A DNA stretch of 43,028 nt from B8-G4 sp033720735 (GTDB taxonomy: Bacteria > Bacteroidota > Bacteroidia > Chitinophagales > Saprospiraceae), in NCBI GenBank assembly GCA_033720735.1, contig JAWWBX010000003.1:1-43028 (forward strand). Reading direction: 5' to 3'. A program made the position numbers and the translations under genes. This document shows positions 34,279 to 42,299 of this stretch, in pieces. Position 1 is the first letter of the stretch, and every line of letters begins with the position of its first letter. Below the pieces are notes generated by a model. The model did not search any database, was not told the DNA's origin, and saw only the letters and a program-made list of their open reading frames with translations.

Positions 34279-34329
34279 CACAATTCCACCTCGGGGATGC
34301 TGCCCGGAGACCCGGTAGGGCAGACCTCC

Positions 34330-34368
34330 AAAAACGACAAAAGCCCGCTCCTGATCGGAGACGGGCTT
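34330..34368 (-). terminator. Intrinsic terminator of the Cys-rich protein gene
   Basis: On the minus strand AAGCCCG (34368-34362) pairs with CGGGCTT (34347-34341), with an inner CTCC/GGAG pairing, followed by TTGTCGTTTTT. It starts 23 bases after the stop at 34391. Confidence 0.8.
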
Positions 34369-34390
34369 CTGGATTCATCGGTTTTCTTCG

Positions 34391-34918
34391 TTACGATCCC
34401 TTCTGGGCCTTCACAGGTTTGACGTTTGCTTCGTCGACTTCTGCTACTTTGCTGGAACTCTTCTTTGCACACTGTGCTTTCATCGCCGGTGAGCAGTGAC
34501 CAGGCATTTTGCCGTCGGTCGCCGAGGTCTTGACGACGCTGGCACTGGTACCCTTGGCGCTGCAGCAACCGGTTGCTTTGTCCTTGTCGCAGCACGCTTT
34601 CGCATCGCCGGGGGCCTGGTTGACAAATTTGCCGAGTTCGGCATCATAGTTCACGCTGGTAAAAGTGACTTTCCCCGATGCCGGGCAGGCCTCTTTACGC
34701 ACGAATGACACTTTGCCGCTTTCCTTGCAGGTCCGTGTCTCGATACTCTCATCCAGTGATGCGAGCTGTACGGCAGCGGCATTGCTACCATGGCAAGATT
34801 TGGCTGCGACCGAGGCTTTACTGGCACATGCCGCTTTCTTCTGTGCACAATTTTGCGCCTGCAGGCCGGTAAAACCAAGCGCCATCAGCGCGACAAACAT
34901 CAGTGTGAATTTTTTCAT
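34391..34918 (-). CDS. Cys-rich exported protein of unknown function
   Basis: A 175-residue protein; the start at 34918 is used because it supplies the signal peptide MKKFTLMFVALMALGFTGLQAQ. The mature part holds 11 Cys in about 150 residues, many in short clusters: NCAQKKAACA, ACCDKDKATGCC, and PGHCSPAMKAQC, with Lys, Ser and Ala in between. A central stretch (KVSFVRKEACPASGKVTFTSVNY) looks like a short beta hairpin. There is no lipobox. The composition suggests metal binding or disulfide cross-linking in the periplasm or outside. I do not recognise the family. Two tandem hairpins lie upstream, one of them the terminator of the gene before. Confidence 0.6.
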   Translation of the reverse strand: MKKFTLMFVALMALGFTGLQAQNCAQKKAACASKASVAAKSCHGSNAAAVQLASLDESIETRTCKESGKVSFVRKEACPASGKVTFTSVNYDAELGKFVNQAPGDAKACCDKDKATGCCSAKGTSASVVKTSATDGKMPGHCSPAMKAQCAKKSSSKVAEVDEANVKPVKAQKGS

Positions 34919-35021
34919 GTGTTGATCGGATTTTGTCAAATGGATCATTAAATCTAGTAAAATGTTCGCCATTCCGCATTCGTCACGTGCCACTTAGCAA
35001 TTTCTTAACATCTGCCAGGAG

Positions 35022-35055
35022 AGACTTTCGAAGTCTTTGAGACTATCGAAAGTCT
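35022..35055. repeat. Near-perfect 15-bp hairpin upstream of the Cys-rich gene
   Basis: AGACTTTCGA (35022-35031) pairs with TCGAAAGTCT (35046-35055), and within it AGTCT (35032-35036) pairs with AGACT (35040-35044) around a TTG loop, leaving only A45 unpaired. It lies just past the terminator T-run and about 100 bases upstream of the Cys-rich gene start. Confidence 0.7.
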
Positions 35056-35056
35056 G

Positions 35057-35093
35057 AAAAAACACAGCGCCCCGGAGAGCTTCCGGAGCGCTG
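35057..35093 (-). terminator. Intrinsic terminator of the DUF2911 gene
   Basis: On the minus strand CAGCGC (35093-35088) pairs with GCGCTG (35070-35065) and TCCGG with CCGGA inside, one mismatch between them, followed by TGTTTTTTC. It lies 28 bases after the stop at 35122. Confidence 0.8.
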
Positions 35094-35121
35094 CTATCAT
35101 GGAGGAATTCGAGGTTCGGTA

Positions 35122-36243
35122 CTAGTTGATATCCTGCTTTTGCTTCAACTTTTCGACGGCGGCAGCCATGCTGTCCTTGTTGAGTTGGTCAGGTGCTTCG
35201 GCATGTGCCAGCTTGGCATACTTCAATGCTTCGTCATACCGGCCTACGGCCGACAGCCCGCGGGCCATGCCGACGTTGGTCGGCCAGGCACCGTCAAAGC
35301 GCTCATAATTGTACTCAAAGATCTCCAGCGCCTTGTCGGCCATGCCCTGAGCAATCAGCTGGCGGGCGAAGCCATGGATCTGGAAGGGGGTCGCTGACGG
35401 ATGCTCTACGGCCTCCATCATCGTTGTCAATGCGTTATGCATATCGCCCTTGCCCATCAGTACTGTGGCTTTGGTCTGCAAGGTCGTCCAGTCGCTGACA
35501 CCCACAAACTGACCATTGATGGCGTGCTCTGCCCACTCCAGGGCCAGATCAAGATCGTGGTTGTTTTGCGCAAGGAAATTGGCTGCTGCTGCCCAATTCA
35601 GGTGATTGAACCCGGCAGAGCCCTGCAGCTCACGGGCGAAAGTCTCGGCGTAGAGTTCGACGGAGTTGGGGACGTTGATGCGCATCGGAACACGCTTGTT
35701 TTCCCACCGCATTTCCAGGGTGGCGGCATCCGGCTGACGGTCAGAAAAGTTGAACGTGAGCCATTCGGTGAATGAGGCATCCCCGGGCGTCACCGAAACG
35801 CGTAGCGCGTCTTCAGCCTCATCGTAGAAGTAGCTGCCCCATGCTGAATGGTTGTGCGAGAAGATCCAGGTCCAGTCGCCTTGCTCCTCGACGATCAGGT
35901 GCAAGCCGTACTTGCCAGCTTTGATCGGCTTGCCTTCAACTTCCATGTCGTGTGAAAATTTGATCACTGTGTTTTCGTTGGCGCCGACACGCCACGGAGC
36001 CGGATTATTCAATCCGAAACCCTGCTGCGTCAGGCCGTACGGTACGAGCTGTCCCCAGATCTGGCCTTCGCGGCCATCGACATCCGGGCTGTTGTAGATC
36101 ACGGTCACGTGGGCAATCGCGCCGATGTACTGCGTCACGATGCACTTTTGATTGTTGCCGCTCGGCGGTGTGCTCAGATTCTGTGCCAGCAGGCCGGTTG
36201 CGGTCAGGGCAAGGACTGCAGCAATCAGTGTAAGTCTTTTCAT
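35122..36243 (-). CDS. DUF2911 domain exported protein with helical repeat C-terminus
   Basis: A 373-residue protein with signal peptide MKRLTLIAAVLALTATGLLAQ. The DUF2911 part spans about 25-180 and shows VTVIYNSPDVDGRE, WGQLVPYG, PWRVGANENTVIKFSHD and AGKYGLHL, the usual family marks. The rest (about 210-373) is helical with TPR-like spacing (ALEWAEHAI, ALTTMMEAV, ALEIFEYNYERF, ALKYAKLAHAEAPD). Such two-part proteins are common in Bacteroidota; their role is unknown. It stands alone with its own terminator. Confidence 0.85.
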   Translation of the reverse strand: MKRLTLIAAVLALTATGLLAQNLSTPPSGNNQKCIVTQYIGAIAHVTVIYNSPDVDGREGQIWGQLVPYGLTQQGFGLNNPAPWRVGANENTVIKFSHDMEVEGKPIKAGKYGLHLIVEEQGDWTWIFSHNHSAWGSYFYDEAEDALRVSVTPGDASFTEWLTFNFSDRQPDAATLEMRWENKRVPMRINVPNSVELYAETFARELQGSAGFNHLNWAAAANFLAQNNHDLDLALEWAEHAINGQFVGVSDWTTLQTKATVLMGKGDMHNALTTMMEAVEHPSATPFQIHGFARQLIAQGMADKALEIFEYNYERFDGAWPTNVGMARGLSAVGRYDEALKYAKLAHAEAPDQLNKDSMAAAVEKLKQKQDIN

Positions 36244-36346
36244 GGACGTGAAATTTGGTGAAAGAGATGCTTGAAACTAGCATCCGGAGCGGCAACATCC
36301 GGTACCATTTCGATCAACGGGGGCAATCATTCGATCAGGACACGGG

Positions 36347-36429
36347 CGATCGGCCCGATCGTCACGACCCGGACACTTGTCTTAAGAGTTTTAACGAATG
36401 CCCACGGTGTTTAACCGCGATTTAAGACA
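36347..36429. promoter_or_regulatory. Palindrome and inverted repeat in the 258-base divergent gap
   Basis: CGATCGG-C-CCGATCG (36347-36361) is a perfect palindrome. TGTCTTAA (36378-36385) and TTAAGACA (36422-36429) form a second inverted repeat spanning 52 bases. They lie between the DUF2911 gene and the lipoprotein gene. No TAnnTTTG element was found in this gap, so these may mark a regulated promoter of another kind. Confidence 0.3.
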
Positions 36430-36501
36430 GCCGCCTGATACACGGCCAGCGCCCCTACGTCATGGTAGTACGTTGACATTCACCAATTGAAACATTGAGC
36501 C

Positions 36502-37680
36502 ATGAGAACGAAACTCAACATCATCATCTTCATGATCATCGCGGGTCTGCTGGCGAGCTGTCAGTCCGTGGAGAAAATGATGGACAACGGAAACTACGAC
36601 CAACTGATCCAGCTGGCCCAGCGCAAACTGTCGGGAAAGAAGGAGAAGAAAGAGAAATATGTCCGTGCGCTCGAAGACGGGTTTGAGCGGGCCAAGGAGC
36701 GCGATATGCGCCGTATCGAACTGCTCAAGCACAGTGATGACCCGGACGACTGGGAAAAGATCATTGCCATCGCCGAGCGGATCGAGCGCCGGCAGGATCG
36801 GTTGCAGCCCTTCCTGCCACTCATCGACCGGCAGGGTTACAAAGCAACCTTCGAATTTGTCAAAACCCATGAGATCACGGCATATGCCGAAGGGCAGATC
36901 GTGGCCAGGTTGTACGATGAAGGTATGTACGCACTGGAGCGGGGCCGGTCGGGAGACAAGCCTGCTGCCCAGGACGCATACCTGTCATTCAACAGGATAC
37001 TGAAGTATACGGACAGATACCGTGATGTTGCTGTGTTGCGCGACGAAGCGCGTCAGCTGGGTATCGTGCATGTCGTCATCGCGATCGAAAACCAGGCCCG
37101 TGAGTGGATGCCTGGCTACATTGCGGCAGCATTGACCGAGCCGTTCTATATCGAGGATCGCTTCTGGACGCGCTACACATTCGCGGGAGACGAGGGGGAC
37201 TACGATGCCGACTACGAGGCGCTGCTGGTTGTGACTGACGTATCAGTGGGGCACGCGTCGATCCACGAGGAGGAGATCGTGCGCAAGCGGGAGATCGAAG
37301 ATGGTTTCACCTACGTGCTCGATGCCCAGGGCAACGTGGCCAAGGACTCGCTGGGCAACGATATCAAGGAGCCCAAATTCGTCAAGGTGCAGGGCGTGGT
37401 CGTGCGCACGCACCAGGAAAAACTGGCGCACATCCGTGGGCGTATCAAAGTGCGGGATCTGCGGCAAAACATGGTGGTTGATACACGGCCGATCCATGCC
37501 GAGGCAAGGTTTTATCACGTGGGGCAGACGCATTATGGTGATGCCAGGGCGCTGGACAAGGACGACAAGCGCTATATCGGCCTGCTGCCGTTTCCCAGTG
37601 ATGAGGAGTTGATCCTGGAAGCTTCGGAAGCATTGAAACCGATCTTCATGGAAGAGGTGGAACGCAACCGGTACATCTGA
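36502..37680 (+). CDS. Lipoprotein of unknown function with helical N-terminal half
   Basis: A 392-residue lipoprotein; the signal ends in LLASC (Cys20). Residues 25-200 are strongly helical and charged (repeats of Lys/Glu/Arg), resembling TPR-like arrays (YDQLIQLAQRKLSG). The C-terminal half is strand-rich with VVTDVSVGHASIHEE and KVQGVVVRTHQEKLA, followed by ARFYHVGQTHYGD. I do not recognise a named family, although similar lipoproteins occur in Bacteroidota. No partner genes are adjacent. Confidence 0.75.
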   Translation: MRTKLNIIIFMIIAGLLASCQSVEKMMDNGNYDQLIQLAQRKLSGKKEKKEKYVRALEDGFERAKERDMRRIELLKHSDDPDDWEKIIAIAERIERRQDRLQPFLPLIDRQGYKATFEFVKTHEITAYAEGQIVARLYDEGMYALERGRSGDKPAAQDAYLSFNRILKYTDRYRDVAVLRDEARQLGIVHVVIAIENQAREWMPGYIAAALTEPFYIEDRFWTRYTFAGDEGDYDADYEALLVVTDVSVGHASIHEEEIVRKREIEDGFTYVLDAQGNVAKDSLGNDIKEPKFVKVQGVVVRTHQEKLAHIRGRIKVRDLRQNMVVDTRPIHAEARFYHVGQTHYGDARALDKDDKRYIGLLPFPSDEELILEASEALKPIFMEEVERNRYI

Positions 37681-37705
37681 CAAGAGGGTGAGTTGTTGAA
37701 TATGA

Positions 37706-37744
37706 AAGGCGGCCTGGTGATCTCACCGGGCCGCCTTGGTTTTT
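37706..37744 (+). terminator. Terminator between convergent genes
   Basis: AAGGCGGCC (37706-37714) pairs with GGCCGCCTT (37729-37737), and GGTGA with TCACC inside, followed by GGTTTTT. It serves the plus-strand lipoprotein gene; on the minus strand the following TTTCATATTC is a poorer T-tract, but it may work in both directions. Confidence 0.8.
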
Positions 37745-37763
37745 GACTTTGAAGACAGACTTG

Positions 37764-40700
37764 TTACTGGAGACCGCCCATGATTGGAAAGATCTCTTCT
37801 TTTTCCTCTCCGATCGCCACGCTCAGATAGTAGATGCCCGCAGGAACCTGCGAGAGTGGCAGGCTGTAAAAAGCGGCATCGACCCAGTCGAGTTTCTCAA
37901 ACATGAGGCGACCGGTCGCATCGTACAATTCGAATTTGATGTTGGACTTTACGACATCGGTAAACGTAAAGTTGACCTGGTCAGTAAACGGATTGGGGAA
38001 CAAGCGAAAGACCTCAACGCCCTCAAACTTGCGTCGGATGGTCACGGTCTCTGACATAAATTCGTGAAAATAGCCGGTCTCGGTGTCTTCATTGACGACA
38101 CGGATGCGATAGAAATACAAATTACGCCCGCCATTGGAGACATGCTCGTATTGCTGTGTCAGATCGCTCAAACCGCCTTTGCAATTGACCACATCGATCA
38201 CCTCGAAGTCCCGGCCGTTGATCGAGCGCTGCACTTCGAAATACTGGCAGAAGTACTCAGGGCGTGTCGACCAATCGAGCGTGATCTCCTTGTCGCCGGT
38301 AAAGCCTCCGCTGAAGGTGATCAGATTGGTCACCAGCTCTCCTTCAAACTTCGAGATCTCGAAATCGTCGATGGCCACTCCCGGATGGAACCCAGTGCTT
38401 TCAGACCTGAAGACAAAACGGAAGGCCACATCGGATTCTCCGGCCAGGAAACTGACATTACGTTTGTAGTTGGTAAATCCGCCCACCGCACTCGTCCAGT
38501 AGGCGGTTCCGTCTGGAAATGCCGAGCTGACGCCAGAGTTGTTGAAATTGTACCAGCCCGACTCGCGCTGTCCGAGCACCCGCCACGTTTGTCCCTTGTC
38601 GGTCGAATACTCCAGATTAAAACCGTCAGGCCCCGGGTCGAGATCATAGCGCGCCCAGAAATTGAGGGTATAGATGCTTTGATCCGAGAAATCGAAGGCC
38701 GGCAAATAGAGGTAGGTCAGGGTGTTGTCCTGATAAAACGGTTCGTTGACGCCGGTCACAAACGCATTTTCGCCGCTCTTGGTGCCATTCTTGCCGATCA
38801 CATTGGAAACACCACGCTCGAAGGCTGTGCCATTGGTGGTACTTACGCCGTACTGCTCCGGACGTGCTTCGAAACTGCCGCCATATTCGGGCTCCCCGGC
38901 GACATAGGGCAGGGGTACTTCAGGCAGGATCTTGATCGTCACAGTTGTCGACAGATTGCCGTTGATCGTCAATGTGACCGGGTATTCTCCGATCTCATCG
39001 AAGGTGTGCACCGGATTCTCGGTATCGGCCGTCGCACCATCGCCAAAGTCCCAGAAATAGGAAGAGGCATTGAGCGACACCTCCCCGATAAACTGCAAAG
39101 GTGAATTGATGTAGTGTACCTGTGGCGCAAGAAACTTGGCACGCGGTTGTGCAAACACGCTGGTGGTCCAGAGACCGCGGCCATGCGTGGCAGCCATTAC
39201 GACAAAATCAGAGTTGCGGATCTGCAGCATGTCGGTACGCACGATCGGTGAGCCCTCCCCGGGAAGTGGTGGTTCCCAGATGGTAGCCGTACCATCCAGT
39301 GATTCAGTGCTCCAAACGCCGGTCTCTGTGGCGATCATGGCGCTGCTGGGATCCTTTGGATTGAAAATACCCCAGCGGACCGGCATGTCTGGCAGATTGC
39401 CCTCTGCCATTTCCCAGCTTTCACCGCCATCGGTCGAGACCATCACACTATTGTCGATCCCGTAATTGGAAAAGGTGACCATGATGTGATCCGGGGCTCC
39501 GTTGCCAATGGCGATACTCGATGGCGTACCGCCCGCCTGCAGCAGGATCTCATTGGCCACGACGTCTCCCTCATGGGCATTATCCACCCGGACCACCCGT
39601 CCTCCGAACATACCGAAGTAGACGCGGTTGGACACATTGGGATCCACTGCCACCGTGGAGATCGTGGCACCGGCTGTTTCAAAACTGACCAGTTCGAACA
39701 GGCTGGTCTTGACATTCCACCTATAAAAATTTCCGCCGCCGGTTTGCGCGTACAGGATGCCTGACTCGCTGTCATAGTCCGACGGGTTGAGAAAATTCCC
39801 TTCTGTGCTTTGTCCTGATGAAAAGGTCTGACCGCCATTCGTCGAGAGCCCCCAATTACCGAACTGTGATGATACCAGCTGATAGCGTGGTTCGAACTCG
39901 TCAATATGGCAGAGGAACCCGTCACCGCCCCACACGTGGCGCGCGCTGGACGCCCCGGGCCCGTCAAGCTGATGTGTACCGTTGTCCTGGGTGCCACCGA
40001 GCATATAGTTGGAAAAGGTGTCGGGGTGAATGGCACATCCGTAATACTGCGTTGTGATATAACCCACATTCTTGCTGTCCACGAAATTGGCTGAGCCGTT
40101 TTCGCTGCGCCAGACCCCGCCATCATTGCCGAAGTAGACCACGTCTGGCTGGAGCGGGTCAAAAACAACTTTATGCTGATCCACATGCATGTTGTTGGCA
40201 AAGCGGTTCCAGTTGAGGCCACCGTTCCGTGTCCGGTAGATCGGCACACCGCCCACGATGACATGATTGCAATCGAACGGATCGACTGCGATATCGAGAT
40301 CGTACCACGCCTGGCCATTTGTAAAGTCCCCGCCGGTAGGTGGTGCGACGGCCAGCCATGAGGTCCCCCCGTCGGAAGTGCGGTAGATATCGGAGGCTGA
40401 GCCGCTGATTGCTCCAACCGCGTACATCACGTTGGGGTCGGCATCGCAGACCGTGACCTCACACCGGCTCAGGTCGGTCGGAAAACCGGATCCGCTGCGG
40501 GTGATGTGCTCCCATTCGCCGCGGTTGCCAGTTTCCGACATATATACGTTGGTATTGTTGGACGCATACAGCCGTCCGTTGGAGTATTGGATGTCGTACA
40601 TGTCGTCATTGGATGCCGAGAGCGACACACCCAGAACCTTGATCCAGGTGAGCCCGCCGTCCTCACTGCGCCGGACTCCGCCATTGCGTGTCGCGGCGTA

Positions 40701-41351
40701 AACGTGACTGGTGACCGGATGCACGACCAGTCCGCGCGTGTACCGGAAAATCGTTCCTGAAGTGGTGCTTTCCAGGAGCGTCCAGGTGAGCCCGCTGTCT
40801 TCTGACTTGAAGATGCCGACTCCCCGCACCGCATCTGCGTTGGGGAAGCCTTCTCCGGTCCCCATGTACATGACATTATGGGCGTTGGGGTCCTGGGCGA
40901 GCGCCCCTACTGCCAGGTTGTCGAGATGGTCGTTCACGTTTTGCCAGACCGGCGGATTTTCGGTGATATCATCGGTGATAAACAATCCCCCGGCGACACT
41001 CCCGGCAATGATACGCTTGCGTTCCGGGTCAGCTTCATCGATGAGGATGGCCCGGGTACGGCCACCGACATCAGTGGGCCCACGCTGGATAAATTTGGGC
41101 CCCAACCCTGCGCCTGAGCGCCGGTTGGCAAACTCTTGCTGCAGCTGGCGGGTTGCCTTCACTGCTTCGAAGAGCCGGTCCTTGGGGATTTCACCAAGAG
41201 CAGGGTCGTAGGTCCTGCGGAATTCCTCGTCAAGTGCTTCCTGAAAACGCTGGGCTTTGGTGAGTCGTTCTGGTTGCTGCTCCTGTTGACAGGAGAAAAC
41301 CACGAGCAATGACAAAATGTAGAGACTTTTCAGGGGAAAGGTCATTTGCAT
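37764..41351 (-). CDS. Large exported Asp-box propeller/PKD protein with T9SS sorting domain
   Basis: A 1195-residue protein. The N-terminus has a hydrophobic signal ending VVFSC (Cys21), which looks like a lipobox. Residues about 85-745 contain repeated Asp-box motifs (S-x-D-x-G-x-T-W), for example SEDSGLTW (183-190), SEDGGLTW (229-236), TSDGGTSW, TRNGGLNW and STDGGESW, as in sortilin/VPS10-like and BNR propellers. A PKD domain follows (YFWDFGDGATADTENPVHTF, about 780-810), then a beta-sandwich with AFDFSDQSIYTLNFWARYD, and a C-terminal type A T9SS sorting domain (LFPNPFTDQVNF, YDATGRLMFE, PAGIYYLSV). It is probably a surface or secreted adhesin or glycan-binding protein; no catalytic motif was seen. 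Confidence 0.85.
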   Translation of the reverse strand: MQMTFPLKSLYILSLLVVFSCQQEQQPERLTKAQRFQEALDEEFRRTYDPALGEIPKDRLFEAVKATRQLQQEFANRRSGAGLGPKFIQRGPTDVGGRTRAILIDEADPERKRIIAGSVAGGLFITDDITENPPVWQNVNDHLDNLAVGALAQDPNAHNVMYMGTGEGFPNADAVRGVGIFKSEDSGLTWTLLESTTSGTIFRYTRGLVVHPVTSHVYAATRNGGVRRSEDGGLTWIKVLGVSLSASNDDMYDIQYSNGRLYASNNTNVYMSETGNRGEWEHITRSGSGFPTDLSRCEVTVCDADPNVMYAVGAISGSASDIYRTSDGGTSWLAVAPPTGGDFTNGQAWYDLDIAVDPFDCNHVIVGGVPIYRTRNGGLNWNRFANNMHVDQHKVVFDPLQPDVVYFGNDGGVWRSENGSANFVDSKNVGYITTQYYGCAIHPDTFSNYMLGGTQDNGTHQLDGPGASSARHVWGGDGFLCHIDEFEPRYQLVSSQFGNWGLSTNGGQTFSSGQSTEGNFLNPSDYDSESGILYAQTGGGNFYRWNVKTSLFELVSFETAGATISTVAVDPNVSNRVYFGMFGGRVVRVDNAHEGDVVANEILLQAGGTPSSIAIGNGAPDHIMVTFSNYGIDNSVMVSTDGGESWEMAEGNLPDMPVRWGIFNPKDPSSAMIATETGVWSTESLDGTATIWEPPLPGEGSPIVRTDMLQIRNSDFVVMAATHGRGLWTTSVFAQPRAKFLAPQVHYINSPLQFIGEVSLNASSYFWDFGDGATADTENPVHTFDEIGEYPVTLTINGNLSTTVTIKILPEVPLPYVAGEPEYGGSFEARPEQYGVSTTNGTAFERGVSNVIGKNGTKSGENAFVTGVNEPFYQDNTLTYLYLPAFDFSDQSIYTLNFWARYDLDPGPDGFNLEYSTDKGQTWRVLGQRESGWYNFNNSGVSSAFPDGTAYWTSAVGGFTNYKRNVSFLAGESDVAFRFVFRSESTGFHPGVAIDDFEISKFEGELVTNLITFSGGFTGDKEITLDWSTRPEYFCQYFEVQRSINGRDFEVIDVVNCKGGLSDLTQQYEHVSNGGRNLYFYRIRVVNEDTETGYFHEFMSETVTIRRKFEGVEVFRLFPNPFTDQVNFTFTDVVKSNIKFELYDATGRLMFEKLDWVDAAFYSLPLSQVPAGIYYLSVAIGEEKEEIFPIMGGLQ

Positions 41352-41428
41352 GGTCTGTTGTTTGAAGGCATAAAGTTACAAATCTGGGGGTCATCGGCCG
41401 ATCGCGTAATTGTCAGCTAGGTGTTAAA

Positions 41429-42073
41429 TCAGCGATCCGTAGTACGTTCGATCTCAACAGGTTCTCGGTCCTCAGGTTCTTCTTCCACGACATTTTGATG
41501 GATCATGTCCTGTGATCCCACGCCCATCCCGACCACTGTACGCATGGCCGCTTCGGTGCGGATATCGAGCCATTCAAGGTGGTCCTTGTGGACATGAAAG
41601 ATGAACCCGTTGGTCGGATTCGGTGCGGTAGGAACAAAGATCGTACAGTAGTCCTCGTGCTCGTCCGTTATAAAGCCGGTCATCTTGACGCCGGATTTGA
41701 AGGGATCGACCATCACGACCTTCTTGAAGGGCGCTTTCTTGGTGCCACTAAACTGCTGTACGATATCGCGGATCGTCGAATAGGCCGGAATGATCTCGAG
41801 CCACTCGCGTTCGATATACTTAAAAACAGACATCCCCATCCGGGTCCTGACAAACAGCCCGATCAAGAAACATAAAAGGATGATCGCGATCAGGGCGATG
41901 ACATCGATCAACAGTCCGGGGATCTCCCATTCCACCAGTTGGGTCAGCGGGCTGATAGCGTTGTCAATAAACTGGATGATGATCTTGACAACGAAGACGA
42001 GGATCACGATCGGCAGCAGGATCAACCCGCCCCCGATCATCGTTGTCACCACAAATTTCTGCAGTCGCTTCAT
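41429..42073 (-). CDS. DUF502 family membrane protein
   Basis: A 214-residue protein; the start at 42073 (MKRLQKFVVTTMIGGGLILLP) is preferred to one 15 codons upstream, because it gives the typical family N-terminus. It has two membrane segments, about 10-32 and 54-76, then a soluble domain with IPAYSTIRDIVQQFSG, PFKKVVMVDPF, GFITDE and FVPTAPNPTNGFIFHV, all DUF502 marks. The tail is acidic. Function unknown. It lies upstream of the propeller gene on the same strand, 77 bases away. Confidence 0.9.
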   Translation of the reverse strand: MKRLQKFVVTTMIGGGLILLPIVILVFVVKIIIQFIDNAISPLTQLVEWEIPGLLIDVIALIAIILLCFLIGLFVRTRMGMSVFKYIEREWLEIIPAYSTIRDIVQQFSGTKKAPFKKVVMVDPFKSGVKMTGFITDEHEDYCTIFVPTAPNPTNGFIFHVHKDHLEWLDIRTEAAMRTVVGMGVGSQDMIHQNVVEEEPEDREPVEIERTTDR

Positions 42074-42193
42074 AGTAAGGCGCGCAGGCCAACTGCAAGT
42101 TAGTACAGCTTTCAACATCCGGGGTAACGTCTTGGTTTATTTGGATGCCGGAGCTTTTGTACTTTTAGCTTGAACTACTATGAACGTCTGAGG

Positions 42194-42214
42194 GTATTAT
42201 GTGATAATACATAA
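42194..42214. promoter_or_regulatory. Nested AT-rich palindromes in a divergent promoter region
   Basis: GTATTAT-GTG-ATAATAC (42194-42210) is a perfect 7-bp inverted repeat. Overlapping it, ATTATG (42196-42201) and CATAAT (42209-42214) form another. They lie between the divergent DUF502 and transglutaminase-like genes and look like an operator; no regulator gene is near. Confidence 0.4.
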
Positions 42215-42299
42215 TGGCCTCAGGACTGAAATCTACCCCTCTCAACGCGTCCAGATTCGGCCTGGATATCGGTTCTGCGCGGCCAAACGTTCATATGTC

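Noticed and set aside
38064..39104. Plus-strand 346-codon frame inside the propeller gene
   Set aside because: It is antisense to the PKD and T9SS part of the large exported protein and shows no domain.
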